DNA of 64,000 nt from Schistocerca nitens (lineage: Eukaryota; Arthropoda; Insecta; Orthoptera; Acrididae). Below, one piece after another: positions 18,378 through 30,903 of this stretch. The translations under genes and the position numbers were made by a program. The stretch is from positions 1,058,844,432-1,058,908,431 of the forward strand of contig NC_064614.1 in the NCBI RefSeq assembly GCF_023898315.1, given 5' to 3'. The first letter of the stretch is position 1, and every line of letters starts with the position of its first letter. The notes beneath the pieces are model-generated. The model saw nothing but the letters and a program-made list of their open reading frames with translations. It was not told the origin of the DNA and ran no database searches.

Positions 18378-19619
18378 CACTCAGCCAGCTGTCATAAATA
18401 GCGTAAGAAATACAGCGAATCACAACCTGGGCTATCTTCGTGACGTAAAGAGCGTTCTATGATCACTTCTAAAATCTCTTATCAGTGATTTCGGTGTCAC
18501 AGACGATATCTGTAAATGCATTGAGAAAACCGCACCGCCAAATAAGAATCACTGACTTTTCTCAAAACTGCATCCAAATTAAAACCTGTTTTTGGAGACA
18601 TCTGTTCAAAGCACACATAACCTTTAGACCTGTACGACGACTCTCCAAACGTGAACTGCCATCTCCGAAAAACTCATGATAGCGTACAGGAAACGGTTTA
18701 AATTAAAAATAAAGCTTTATTAAACTTTCATGTGTAGAAGTGTGCAGAGTCTGACAAGTGTCACAACGACACATGTGGTTTCTGTCCGTTAATAACTTTC
18801 CTAGGTCGCTATGAAATGGTAGTCTTGACTCAGTATAGGTCACAGACTGCGAACATACTATTCGTAAACTTTTGCTCATTGTATAGACATGCATGAATGT
18901 TTTAAGTTCATTACCTAAAGAGTCAATAAAAACATAATCTCTGTTATAATTATCAAATTCAGATTAACATACTGCACCAATACGCGGCACAATATTACTG
19001 AAAAAATTAATAGTTCCAATTTATGTTTATGTATATATAATAAAAATTTGGACAGCATGTAATTTTGTAAATGTTTTGTTCCATGTACTTATAACAACTA
19101 CAATCCATTGCTGAGCACGGAAAATAAATAACTCGAGCTGCTGGATTGGGACAGGCTGCAGCTGCCATAATATTATTGTACAAAATAGACGTCGCAACCT
19201 TTATGTGGAACGACGAGTAACAGAGATTGCTTGCCAAGGTAAGGATATGACTCAGTAGGTAACTGGGGACCGTGCAGAGTGCTTACTGATTAAATAAAGT
19301 GTGACATTTAGTACTTTGGTTAGCGCAACCGGCTACATTAATTTTAAAATGTGTTTGTTTGATTACAGTGCTAAAGTTCAAGTGTAACCACTTGTTTCAA
19401 CGGACGTAGATATTTTGTGTGATAAGCTACACGATCAGCTGTGTGGCTACAGATCGTTTAAAAGTTACATTTAAGAGTAATTTTAATTTTTCTTGCCAAT
19501 GTGCTACGACTGAGTTTTTCAGTGTGAGTTGGTTGGGATGTACTGTATTATTGTGTGTACAGTGTATTTGTTTGTGTTAGACTAAGCAGTGTGTTTTTGT
19601 GTCTTTTGAGGGTAACAGT
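18378..19619. other. A+T-rich stretch, possible 5' end of the gypsy fossil
   Basis: No gene. The last few hundred bases (about 19250-19619) could be the leader or LTR of the fossil that follows, but no matching LTR was found downstream. Confidence 0.35.
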
Positions 19620-21916
19620 ATTAATACAAGTATGGTTAAGACGCGCGAAGAGAGAAAATTAGGCACTGGACGACACAACAGAGATCGATGACGAATCTGT
19701 TTCAGCAATCCACAATTTGGAAACTGAATAGAGAAATGTAGAAGAAATATTGCCTGCTGATAACGGTAAATAGCTGGAACAGCAGACAGGCGTCAGCTCA
19801 GCTGACGACTCAAACAAAACATCAGTTGTAGACACAGCTGATGTGCTACCACAGCCAGCATCGACGCATGATTTTCTAGCAAATATCGAGTTGACAGAAC
19901 GGAAAGAGAGAAACGCGAAAAAAGAGGAGCGTCTCGGAAGAGAAGAGGCTCTAATAACTCAAGTGAAGAGTATATTAGAAATAGAGCGTGCGGAAAATGA
20001 AAAATGGATAATTAATCAAGTTAAAATTATAGAACCGTAGAACGCTTAGAGAGGGATGAAAGAGAAAAAACAGAACGCTTGGAAAGGGAAAGGAAAGAAG
20101 TGGAACTGGATGAACGTTTAGTCGGTCGACTAAATCAGATTTTAGATGAACGAGATAAAGTCATCGTCTCACATCTTAATGGAGAAATAGATGGTCTGCG
20201 GGAACAAGTTTCCGGATTGGTAGTACAAAGCAAAGGTATTCCAACGAAAGTCCAGAAACTTGACGAGAAGGTATCCGAACTCGACAGAGTGCAACAAGCA
20301 CTGGAGGGTCAGATGAAATCGCTAGCTAAAAATCTAGATCAAATAGCTGACAGTGTATTTACAAAAACAGAATAAAAAGTAACGAATGTGTTACAAAGAT
20401 TAAATATAGGTGTTGAGTGTGAGAACCAAGACTCGAACACGCCCTTAACGCTGAACTACGTGAGATGCAGCAGCGCACTTCCGCTTTAGAAAGGGAAAGT
20501 GCTCGTAGGGAACATGACAGCCCATTACATGTTAGTATCCGGCACGGAAACGTACCTGTGAATATATCAAACGGTGAGCAGTTGGCTTGCAATAGTGCCA
20601 AGCAGTATAGCCCGTGCAGTTATGGGTGTATTGTTGGTGCGACAGATGTGGGAACTTTGCTCACTGTCGCACAGGTAAAACACGAGGAGTAGCTTATTAA
20701 ACATAGGCAGTTCCAAATATTCACTGACGAACGAAAGTCAATCCACCCAGTGATACTTATCAAGAGTTTTAGAAATGTATTACTTCTTTCGTGGACGAAG
20801 AAACAGAAAATACAATTTGTGATTTCTTTTATAAACGGAGATGCAGCTCTCTGGGCAATGGAGGCTGCAGAGAATTGTAGATATATTCAGACTTTGAGAA
20901 GATGTTTTTAGCTCGCATCTGGTCATCTTGTGAACAAGAACGACTCAGAAAGCAGGAGTATAACCCGGAGCCGTTCAATCCCCGGCAAGGCAATCTTCGG
21001 AAATACTTCGAAAGATATTTATACAAGACACGATACTGGGATGAACCCATGCTTTCGAGAGATTAATTGCGTATTTTAAAGGGCAAGTTACTAATTTCAA
21101 TCAGGGAAAAGCTCGCTCATGTGCCCGATACGGACTCGAACAATTTATGGCCACCATAGATTCGTTGGATTTAATACGAGAAGACACCAGGCAAAACGAA
21201 TTTGGCAATGGTAGACCAGGATGAACAGTAGTAACAATAAGCAAAGAAACCCGAATGGAAGCAGACTCACAAAAGGTTGACAGAATTGAGAAAGTGATTA
21301 CCACGCCGCCCACAGTAGCAACAAACAAAATAGTCGCAGTCGTTCGGCTGGCTGCAAATACAATGGAAGTAGTAACCGTTCCCCCAATAAAAACGGAAAC
21401 GGAAATTTTAATAGGAAACGGAGGAACGAAGTAAGTTTTAACACTTCCTTTTCTAACAAAAATATACAAATCTGGCCCTGCAAATTGGCAGACACAGCAC
21501 GCTCCCGCCGACCAGAACGTGCCAGGGAATAACATAAATGTTATACCAGTGCCGCCGCCATCTACGCGGCAGCACTGGACACCACAGCCGCAATATATGT
21601 CAAAACAGCGACAACAAAAACAAAGTGACACAGTACGCATTGTGGAAGTTGTTGAAGAGCCACTACCGATCCACGTAAGCCTTCCACATAGCGTCGGTAT
21701 GGCACAGGGCGAAGGCCGGCAAAGCGTACAAGCATTCATGTTGAGGTATAATGAAGGTGAAAAGCTCAGGGAGGAATTAACTGCCGAACCGAGACAGACA
21801 CAGCAACAAAAGGTTGAGTTAGTACAAGTTGCTTTTAAGGCTCAGATAAACGGAACACCCGTAACTGTGATTATTGATATAGGAGCAAGCGCTTCACTTA
21901 TGCATCATGAATTTTA

Positions 21917-23338
21917 CACTCCTGGAAATGGAAAAAAGAACACATTGACACCGGTGTGTCAGACCCACCATACTTGCTCCGGACACTGCGAGAGGGCTGT
22001 ACAAGCAGTGATCACACGCACGGCACAGCGGACACACCAGGAACCGCGGTGTTGGCCGTCGAATGGCGCTAGCTGCGCAGCATTTGTGCACCGCCGCCGT
22101 CAGTGTCAGCCAGTTTGCCGTGGCATACGGAGCTCCATCGCAGTCTTTAACACTGGTAGCATGCCACGACAGCGTGGACGTGAACCGTATGTGCAGTTGA
22201 CGGACTTTGAGCGAGGGCGTATAGTGGGCATGCGGGAGGCCGGGTGGACGTACCGCCGAATTGCTCAACACGTGGGGCGTGAGGTCTCCACAGTACATCG
22301 ATGTTGTCGCCAGTGGTCGGCGGAAGGTGCACGTGCCCGTCGACCTGGGACCGGACCGCAGCGACGCACGGATGCACGCCAAGACCGTAGGATCCTACGC
22401 AGTGCCGTAGGGGACCGCACCGCCACTTCCCAGCAAATTAGGGACACTGTTGCTCCTGGGGTATCGGCGAGGACCATTCGCAACCGTCTCCATGAAGCTG
22501 GGCTACGGTCCCGCACACCGTTAGGCCGTCTTCCGCTCACGCCCCAACATCGTGCAGCCCGCCTCCAGTGGTGTCGCGACAGGCGTGAATGGAGGGACGA
22601 ATGGAGACGTGTCGTCTTCAGCGATGAGAGTCGCTTCTGCCTTGGTGCCAATGATGGTCGTATGCGTGTTTGGCACCGTGCAGGTGAGCGCCACAATCAG
22701 GACTGCATACGACCGAGGCACACAGGGCCAACACCCGGCATCATGGTGTGGGGAGCGATCTCCTACACTGGCCGTACACCACTGGTGATCGTCGAGGGGA
22801 CACTGAATAGTGCACGGTACATCCAAACCGTCATCGAACCCATCATTCTACCATTCCTAGACCGGCAAGGGAACTTGCTGTTCCAACAGGACAATGCACG
22901 TCCGCATGTATCCCGTGCCACCCAACGTGCTCTAGAAGGTGTAAGTCAACTACCCTGGCCAGCAAGATCTCCGAATCTGTCCCCCATTGAGAATGTTTGG
23001 GACTGGATGAAGCGTCGTCTCACGTGGTCTGCAAGTCCAGCACGAACGCTGGTCCAACTGAGGCGCCAGGTGGAAATGGCATGGCAAGCCATTCCACAGG
23101 ACTACATCCAGCATCTCTACGATCGTCTCCATGGGAGAATAGCAGCCTGCATTGCTGCGAAAGGTGGATATAGACTGTACTAGTGCCGACATTGTGCATG
23201 CTCTGTTGCCTGTGTCTATGTGCCTGTGGTTCTGTCAGTGTGATCATGTGATGTATCTGACCCCAGGAATGTGTCAATAAAGTTTCCCCTTCGTGGGACA
23301 ATGAATTCACGGTGTTCTTATTTCAATTTCCAGGAGTG
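21917..23338 (+). mobile_element. Tc1-like element, coding part intact
   Basis: A 1422-bp element between TA dinucleotides (21915-21916, 23339-23340), with TIR CACTCCTGGAAATKGAAAWA at both ends (about 28 bp with a few differences). It carries one uninterrupted transposase gene and lies inside the gypsy fossil's protease-like region. The tighter state of this copy compared with its host shows that it is the younger of the two. Confidence 0.94.
22161..23183 (+). CDS. Tc1-type transposase, full-length open frame
   Basis: A 340-residue DDE transposase. The ATG at 22161 starts MPRQRGREPYVQLTDFERGR. The frame is open far upstream only because it runs into older gypsy sequence by chance. Order: paired-like HTH (RGRIVGMREAGWTYRRIAQH..STVHRC), a basic GRPR-like stretch ARRPGTGPQRR, second HTH (TSQQIRDTV..SARTIRNRLHEAGL), first catalytic Asp in VVFSDESRFCLG, GIMVWGAISY, second Asp in FQQDNARPHVSR and Glu in LSPIENVWDWMK; C-terminus RIAACIAAKGGYRLY then TAG. 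I count 32 residues between the second Asp and the Glu rather than 34; this shorter spacing occurs in some insect Tc1 groups that I recall. Near-normal length. Activity unknown. Confidence 0.95.
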   Translation: MPRQRGREPYVQLTDFERGRIVGMREAGWTYRRIAQHVGREVSTVHRCCRQWSAEGARARRPGTGPQRRTDARQDRRILRSAVGDRTATSQQIRDTVAPGVSARTIRNRLHEAGLRSRTPLGRLPLTPQHRAARLQWCRDRREWRDEWRRVVFSDESRFCLGANDGRMRVWHRAGERHNQDCIRPRHTGPTPGIMVWGAISYTGRTPLVIVEGTLNSARYIQTVIEPIILPFLDRQGNLLFQQDNARPHVSRATQRALEGVSQLPWPARSPNLSPIENVWDWMKRRLTWSASPARTLVQLRRQVEMAWQAIPQDYIQHLYDRLHGRIAACIAAKGGYRLY

Positions 23339-24110
23339 TATATACACGTAGGCCAGGTTAAGAGACTGCCAATTTTGCCAATGCAAAACTGTAAAATTGT
23401 GGGGCCATACGTGGCCGGGTGCAAATAATTAAAAATAAGGTACAGGCCGTCCTAGACATAGAAAAAGAAGCTATGAAATGCTCATTCTTGGTCATTATAA
23501 ACTTAGCGGCATCCTTTATCCCGGGTTTGGATACGTTGAATGAGAGGAACGCAAAGATAGACCTCCCTCGTGCGACATGTACCTTGAAAAACTACAATAG
23601 GGTTAATGAACTAGCGCTAATAAAGACTGCTGCCACATATAATAATAACTGTAGTCAGGTTCAGGTGGATATCTCTGACCAAAAGGTACTGCACGTAGAA
23701 AATGACTGCTACAGGGGGCCTTAACAGAATCTGAAACAAAAGAAATAAGACAAGATATTGAAGTAAAGGTGTCAGAATCGAGTTACCTCGACCGTAACCA
23801 AATGAATGAACTGACTGAATGAGTGTAGTCAGGTATTCTCCGAGAAACCTGGTATAATAAGTGGATGCACTTATGCAAATTAAACCGCATGATACGTTTT
23901 GCCGCGGCATGTATTCCGTGCCATGGAGTAAAAAGCAAGCCGTATCTAAAGCGATTCGACAACTGCTTGAATGACAAATAATAGAACACTTCATTGTCGC
24001 CATGTAGCAGCTCTCTGCTCGCAGTCATGAAAGCAGATGGGAGTATGCGGTTAGTGCTCGATGTTTGTAGAAATATCAAGTAAAAAAAGGGTTAACAAAA
24101 AGTGGCAACT

Positions 24111-25365
24111 GTTGTATACAGATCCACATCGGATTATTAGCATACCTCATGGGGGATGTTATGTTTTGGCAAATTCTGAGACACAAAAGGTGCGTGGTCT
24201 CTACCCGCACAAAGACTTGAAACCCTTTATGTCAAACTAATGAATAAGAATATTCGTTGGAAAGTGAAGATCACGAGGCTAAAGTAGTTACAGTAGCGTA
24301 AGGTTATTTCATTAGTTTTAGGTTTATTCTTGCATTTTTCTTGTGTGTGTATTGTAAATATGTGTCTAAATGTTTATGTATATGTACATTTATGTGTCTA
24401 TGAATGAAAGCGGGATGTCTGCATCGATACATGAGAGAGCATATGAACAATGGCAACAAAAAGTGAATTAATAAATTCCATAAAATCACAGTGTGAGTAA
24501 GGAAATGAAGACAATTTGCATGGTTCCTGGTTGACTAATGTGCGCCTGCAAATCATAAACCAATATCAAAGAATTTTTTAACAACCATAATGACAGGATT
24601 GTCAAACATAAGTATCGATATTAAACTTCTATCACGGTGGAAGGTATAAATCCTTCACACATTAGATACTTGGGAGTAATGTGCTCGGATCCTATTGTCA
24701 GAATGCAAGGTAACCACTAGGGAATGGATCAGTGTTGAGAGCAACTATGATGGTTAATATACTGAACTGAATAGTCTAGGTGACCAATTAGTCGAACTTT
24801 CTGCATGAGGGGACACTGGCTAAATGATTCTACCGAAATATAAAGACTTTTTTTTGGTAAGGAATGTACCGTGTGTGCTACATAATATAAAACTGAAAGT
24901 GCTTATAATGGACTCTTCACATGTGCGAAAAGTGCATTTTAACTGTCGAACGTCCTGGACGCTAAAGTAGCGACAGTAAAAGGCCAAAATCTTTTAACAA
25001 ACAAAAGAGAAATCCACGAACTGTGTAGGAGTAAAAAGCGGTGAGGATGACCACAGTAAGGAATAACTGTGATACACGATAGTGAATCTGTAAATAGTAT
25101 GTAAATTTATGGCCAAAATCCGTAGCGTGTGGACATGTCCAAACATTAATATGAAGTTTCACGTACAAAATAGTTATATGGAATGTACAAAACGTTGAAA
25201 TATCACGTGCATAATCCTAACGGAACACGACGACTGTATGAACGCTCTAGGAAGTGGAAATGCAGTGCGTGTGGGACATGAGGTGTTGACAAGCTATGAG
25301 CTATGCACTTTATTAGACAGTGAGGCAGTAGAAGCGTAATCCTAAATGTTGTAAAGCGCTGGACT
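24111..25365. other. A+T-rich stretch, no gene seen
   Basis: Stops are frequent in all frames. Part may be decayed 3' sequence of the gypsy fossil, but no domain can be read. Confidence 0.45.
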
Positions 25366-25493
25366 AGTGACCGTCTGGTAGAATTTTTCACAGAGCATAA
25401 CTTAATCATAGCTAACACTTGGTTCAAGAATCATAAAAGAAGGTTGTATACATGGAAGAATCCTGGAGATACTAGAAGGTATCAGATTATATA

Positions 25494-27709
25494 ATGGTAA
25501 GACAGAGATTTAGGAACCAGGTTTTAAATTGTAAGACATTTCCAGGGGCAGATGTGAACTCTGACCACAATCTATTGGTTATGAACTGTAGATTAAAACT
25601 GAAGAAACTGCAAAAAGGTGGGAATTTAAGGAGATGGGACCTGGATAAACTGAAAGAACCAGAGGTTGTACAGAGTTTCAGGGAGAGCATAAGGGAAAAA
25701 TTGACAGGAATGGGGAAAGAAATACAGTAGAAGAAGAATGGGTAGCTCTGAGGGATGAAGTAGTGAAGGCAGCAGAGGATCAAATAGGTAAAAAGACGAG
25801 GGCTAATAGAAATCCTTGGGTAACAGAAGAAATATTGAATTTAATTGATGAAAGGAGAAAATATAAAAATGCAGTAAATGAAGCAGGCAAAAGGGAATAC
25901 AAACGTCTCAAAAATGAGATCGACAGAAAGTGCAAAATGGCTAAGCAGGGATGGCTAGAGGACAAATGTAAGGATGTAGAGGCTTATCTCACTAGGGGCA
26001 AGATAGATACTGCCTACAGGAAAATTAAAGAGACCTTTGGAGAAAAGAGAACCACTTGTATGAATATCAAGAGCTCAGATGGAAACCCAGTTCTAAGCAA
26101 AGAAGGGAAAGCAGAAAAGTGGAAAGAGTATATAGAGGGTCTATACAAGGGTTATGTACTTCAGGACAATATTATGGAAATGGAAGAGGATGTAGTTGAA
26201 GATGAAATGGGAGATACGATACTGCGTGAAGAGTTTGACAGAGCACTGAAAGACCTGAGTCGAAACAAGGCCCCGGGAGTAGACAACATTCTATTAGAGC
26301 TACTGACGGCCCTGGGAGAGCCAGTCCTGACAAAACTCTACCATCTAGTGAGCAAGATGTATGAGACAGGCCAAATACCCTCAGACTTCAAGAAGAATAT
26401 AATAATTCCAATCCCAAAGAATGCAGATGTTGACAGATGTGAAAATTATCGAACTATCAGCTTAATATGTCAAAGCTGCAAAATACTAACTCGAATTCTT
26501 TGCAGACGAATGGAAAAACTGATAGAAGCCGACCTCGGGGAAGATCAGTTTGGATTCCGTAGAAATGTTGGAACACGTGAGGCAATACTAACCTTACGAC
26601 TTATCTTAGAAGAAAGATTAAGAAAAGGCAAACTTACGTTTCTAGCATTTGTAGACTTAGAGAAAGCTTTTGACAACGTTAACTGGAATACTCTCTTTCA
26701 AATTCTGAAGGTGGCAGGGTAAAATACAGGGAGCGAAAGGCTATTTACAATTTGTACAGAAACCAGATGGCAGTTATAAGAGTCGAGGGGCATGAAAGGG
26801 AAGCAGTGGTTGAGAAAGGAGTGAGACAGGTTGTAGCCTCTCCCCGATGTTATTCAATCTGTATATTGAGCAAGCAGTAAAGGAAACAAAAGAAAAATTC
26901 GGAGTAGGTATTAAAATTCATGGAGAAGAAGTAAAAACTTTGAGGTTCGCCGATGACATTGTAATTCTGTCAGAGACAGCAAAGGACTTGGAAGAGCAGT
27001 TGAACGGAATGGACAGTGTCTTGAAAGGAGGATATAAGATGAACATCAACAAAAGCAAAACGAGGATAATGGAATGTAGTCAAATTAAATCGGGTGATGC
27101 TGAGGGGATTAGATTAGGAAATGAGACACTTAAAGTAGTAAAGGAGTTTTGCTATTTAGGGAGTAAAATAACTGATGATGGTCGAAGTAGAGAGGATATA
27201 AAATGTAGACTGGCAATGGCAAGGAAAGCGTTTCTGAAGAAGAGAAATTTGTTATTATTGAGTATAGATTTAAGTGTCAGGAAGTCGTTTCTGAAAGTAT
27301 TTGTATGGAGTGTAGCCATGTATGGAAGTGAAACATGGACGATAACCATTTTGGACAAGAAGAGAATAGAAGCTTTTGAAATGTGGTGCTACAGAAGAAT
27401 GCTGAAGATTAGATGGGTAGATCACATAACTAATGAGGAGGTTTTGAATAGAATTGGGAGAAGAGGAGTTTGTGGCACAACTTGACAAGAAGAAGGGATC
27501 GGTTGGTAGGACATGTGTTGAGGCATCAAGGGATCACCAATTTAGTATTGGAGGGCAGCGCTGAGGGTAAAAGTCGTAGAGGGAGACCAAGAGATGAATA
27601 CACTAAGCAGATTCAGAAGGATGTAGGTTGCAGTAAGTACTGGGTGATGAAGAAGCTTGCACAGGATAGAGTAGCATGGAGAGCTGCATCAAACCAGTCT
27701 CAGGACTGA
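25494..27709 (+). pseudogene. RTE-like ORF, copy 3 (RT and C-terminus), broken
   Basis: Reads MVRQRFRNQVLNCKTFPGAD (endonuclease end), then a frameshift near 25720, then a 319-codon open run (25763-26722) covering NKAPGVDNILLELLTALG, IIPIPKNADVDRCENYRTIS, DQFGFRRNVGTREA and FVDLEKAFDNVNWNTLF. A one-base loss near 26719 and another change near 27468 shift the frame; between them FADDIVILSETAKDLEEQLN and YGSETWTITILDKKR are intact. Three breaks at least. The catalytic FADD remains. Confidence 0.9.
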
Positions 27710-27711
27710 AG

Positions 27712-27713
<2 letters not shown>

Positions 27714-27743
<30 letters not shown>
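27714..27743 (+). repeat. (CAA)n microsatellite tail of the LINE
   Basis: About ten CAA units at the 3' end of copy 3. The equivalent tail is short in copy 1 and (TTG)n on the opposite strand in copies 2 and 4. Confidence 0.9.
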
Positions 27744-27744
<1 letters not shown>

Positions 27745-27749
27745 GTGAC

Positions 27750-28640
27750 ATCAAAAACAAAGTACATACACAAACAACATGAATGAGACACGTGTGGCTG
27801 AAGAGTGATTGTGGACTAACCAAAACGTCTTTTCAGCTTATATGTTCATATATCTTCATGATAAGAAAGCTGATGCGCGGTGGACTTGTTTCATGCTTGC
27901 TTCGGGGTGGCGCGATGACGGTGCCGGCCGACCGTCCAACAGCTGATCAGCGCGCGGTGTGTGCGACCCGTTACTACGACGACGATGCGCAACTGTCCGG
28001 CGTTCAACGACCGGACGCGAGTTCCCGATCATCTGCCCAGCATTTCAGCGGCATCAAACATCGAAGTCAACCGACGATGAGCATCGTAATAATTTCTTAC
28101 GAGAACTATGTAAAATTCTGTAACCCCAAATTATTGAAATATTCTGCAGTATTGATTGCGAGAGATATGAGTGAAAAAGTTTTTGTTTTGCATGTATCTT
28201 CTAAAGCTATGTTACATATGTAAAGTTGACGTACATTGAAAGCTGCGCTAGAAGAGTGAACGAACTTAGTAAAATTAACCATCAATTGCATATTTTTGTA
28301 ATGTATGCCCGATGAAATGATTTAAATATGTAACTTGTAAATTTTGTGTAAAACTGTTTACTGTAAAAATGATCGTCTGCAGATCAAGGTAATCAAATGA
28401 TAACATGATAACATCATTGACAATCAATACTTGATAGTAGCTGGAGTGTGAACAGTTTGAAGACTTCGGACGTTTTTTTTAACCCAGTTTTTTCCCGCCG
28501 CTCGTAACCTAAATTGGGGAGTAAAGCTATTGTTCACCGGGACTATTCAGTCATACCAAGTTGTTCTCACGCGCCGTGTAGCGTAAGGGCGAAAGATAGA
28601 GCAATGCCCGTAGTAGAAATAGTTGAAACCTTTAAAAAAG
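27750..28640. other. Unassigned stretch with a GC-rich patch
   Basis: Bases 27895-28075 are much richer in G+C and CpG than the flanks. A 146-codon frame (27783-28223, plus) crosses it but shows no known domain. The segment 28480-28620, with AACCTAAATTGGGGAGTAAA, resembles the U5 end of an insect LTR, which is a weak impression only. Confidence 0.3.
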
Positions 28641-30312
28641 GTAATTGTTATTTGTAACAAAATGAATGTAAATTACCTGCCACTGTAAAGTGATATATAC
28701 TGAATATATACATATGTGTAAAAAACAAAAGAGACATAAAGTGACTTGTGTCTATAAAAATATATATGTGAGAAGTGACATGTGTTATAATAAAGTTCGT
28801 ATGACTGTTCGCAAACCACGGGTGTTTTTGGCCCATTAATACCAGGGGGCCCTTGTAATGATACGCGGTACAAAATATTAAATCGTGCGACGACAAGTCA
28901 GACACAAAACAAAGTAAAATGAAAATTGTAAACCTCAGAAAATGCGCGTTTAATTAACTGTCAGAACGGTAATTTGTAATGAAACGAAATGATAACGAAG
29001 CAAAATACTTTATGAGATAACTGTCTAGAATCTATTTAACAATGTAATTGTTCTTTTAGTCACTGGTCCAAGAAACCAGAAAGACCAGCGTTATTACACT
29101 CACTCTCAGTGCTAACCTTGAAGAAAACGCACTCTATGGCGGCCATTTCGCATCGTAAGTTGTGAATTTTAAATAATATATGGTAATTCATGAAATTGTG
29201 CATTTTTCTTTCATGTGTATAGTGACCTTCATGCGGAAGTTAAAATATTATTTTCAAAGTTTCCAGTAAGCTGGATAAACAACAAGAAAGGCCGAACGAT
29301 CGACATTTTGCATAGGAATAATTTCATTATAATTTCATTGCGTTTCGTCCTCAAGGGACACTTGAAAAGACTCTCATCATAATAAGTAAAGAAAAGAAAG
29401 TACATAAATTAATTTATTCGTATTTAAGTTAAAAGTAAGAACATTCTGTTCAATACATACATTGATCCTTTCACGGCAAAACAAAGATTACTCCGTTTAA
29501 AAAAGGAAATACTTTCTTTAATTCAAAGGTTTCTTTTAATTAAATTTCGCTACGGTAACGATATCCTGCAGCAATATTTTAATTTGATAACACGAAATAT
29601 AATCCCTGAGATTACGTTTACATTTTTGTCTCTATGAACGCTCCACGTAGCCATCAATTTTAACAGATTCTAAAAGCGCCTCACACAATCCTGTATTGAC
29701 AACGCGGTGAGTCGTATGCTGTTAAACAATCAGAGCTCAGAGAACTATTTTGAGAAAGTGTAGATTCTGATCCCCCATTTATCGTAATTCTTTCCCGCAC
29801 CGCCAAATAAGTGCTCTTTTCACGCTCCTGCCGGTCGTAAGTATTAATAAAGTTAGGCGTTAAGTTTTTCCTCACACTCTTTTCGTCACATTCGTCGAGG
29901 ACAACGTAAGTATACTTTAGACGGTGTCTGGACCGGGGCGGTAGCTGTACGATGCACTCGAGAAGTAGTTCTTATTGACATTATGGTATTACTGAACTCT
30001 TTATACCAACTAACTCTTCAGAGATACTATGGGAGCCCTACGTAATGGCATCAGATTTCTATGGTTTATCGCCGTCCTTTAAAACTCCAAGTAAAGTCAT
30101 TAAAAGTAACATTCAGCCAAAAATACCTTTGCAGTTTCCCTATTCTCAGGCTGATGGGTTTGTCTGTGAAAAACATCATCTATTAAAACATTTAAATGAG
30201 CATCAGATTCAGTGAAAGCCCGATGGAGGGCGCTTCAGAAAGATTAATAAATACTTTAGGAAGGGGTGGTTTAGAATAATTCGTATGAAAATTTCAATTT
30301 AACGTGAGTCCG
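28641..30312. other. A+T-rich stretch; one start-plus-donor motif
   Basis: No domain seen. At 29106-29160 there is TCAGT, then ATGGCGGCCATTTCGCATC followed by GTAAGT, which could be a short first exon (29136-29154) with a consensus donor, but chance is likely in A+T-rich DNA. Confidence 0.3.
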
Positions 30313-30322
30313 TTTTTATTGG

Positions 30323-30359
<37 letters not shown>

Positions 30360-30903
30360 GGTCTTCAGTCCTGTGACTAGTTTGATGCAGCTCTCCATGC
30401 TACTCTATCCTATCTCCCAGTACCTACTGCAACCTACATCCTTCTGAATCTGCTTAGCGTCTCCCTGTACGATTTTAACCCTCCACGCTGCCCTCCAATA
30501 CTAAATTGGTGATCCCTTGATGCCTCAAAACATCTCCTATCAACCGATCCCTTCTTCCAGTCAAATTGCGCCACAAACTTTTCTTCTCCCCAATCCTATT
30601 CAATACCTCCTCATTAGTTATGTGATCTACCCATCTAAACTTAAGCATTCTTCTGTAGCACCACATTTCGAAAACTTCTATTCTCTTCTTGTCCAAACTA
30701 TTTATCGTTCACGTTTCACTTCCATACATGGCTACACTCCATTCAAATACTTTCAGAAACGACTTCCTGACACTTAAATCTATACTCGATGTTAACAAAT
30801 TTCTCTTCTTCAGAAACGCTTTCCTTGCCATTGACAGTGTGCATTTGATATCCTCTCTACTTCGACCATCATCAGTTATTTTGCTCCCCAAATAATAAAA
30901 CTT
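30323..30903 (-). mobile_element. RTE-like LINE, copy 4, 3' end only
   Basis: The minus strand carries only the last ~570 bp of the family, from LGSKITDDGRSREDIKCTLS to GRRDRLIGDVLRHQGITN and the (CAA)n tail (TTG units at 30323-30358). A candidate target duplication TTTTATTGGTT lies at 30314-30324 and 30902-30912. Small internal deletions occur near 30410 and 30465. No catalytic region. Confidence 0.92.

Larger units (their letters stand above)
19620..24110 (+). mobile_element. Ty3/gypsy-like LTR retrotransposon fossil, with Tc1 insert
   Basis: Broken virus-like element, plus strand. Parts recognised: a Gag-like region rich in coiled-coil Lys/Glu segments (about 19.8-21.1 kb), an aspartic-protease-like region on either side of a DNA transposon (about 21.8 and 23.4 kb), and the beginning of an RT-like region (about 23.8-24.1 kb). 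The rest of pol and both LTRs were not found, so it is partial. Many breaks, on the order of ten or more, make it an old copy. The Tc1 element at 21917-23338 inserted into it later. Confidence 0.7.
25371..27743 (+). mobile_element. RTE-like LINE, copy 3, 5'-truncated
   Basis: Matches copy 1 from its residue block RLVEFCTEHN onward and ends in (CAA)n of about ten units. Only a 6-bp candidate target duplication, AGTGAC (25366-25371 and 27744-27749), is visible. It keeps the RQGCSLSPMLF motif-B region that copy 1 has lost, so it shows the ancestral structure there. Confidence 0.92.

Noticed and set aside
21519-22160. A 554-codon open frame that seems to join a retroelement protein to a Tc1 transposase.
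   Set aside because: The TIR and TA duplication at 21915-21917 lie within it, so the frame simply runs through an insertion boundary by chance. The transposase is annotated from 22161.
19620-24110. A new defence or satellite virus system in the coiled-coil-rich region.
   Set aside because: The order Gag-like, protease-like, RT-like is that of a Ty3/gypsy fossil, and the region is broken.
27783-28223. A 146-codon frame crossing a GC-rich patch, considered as a host gene.
   Set aside because: No domain, no splice context, and composition that changes abruptly inside the frame.
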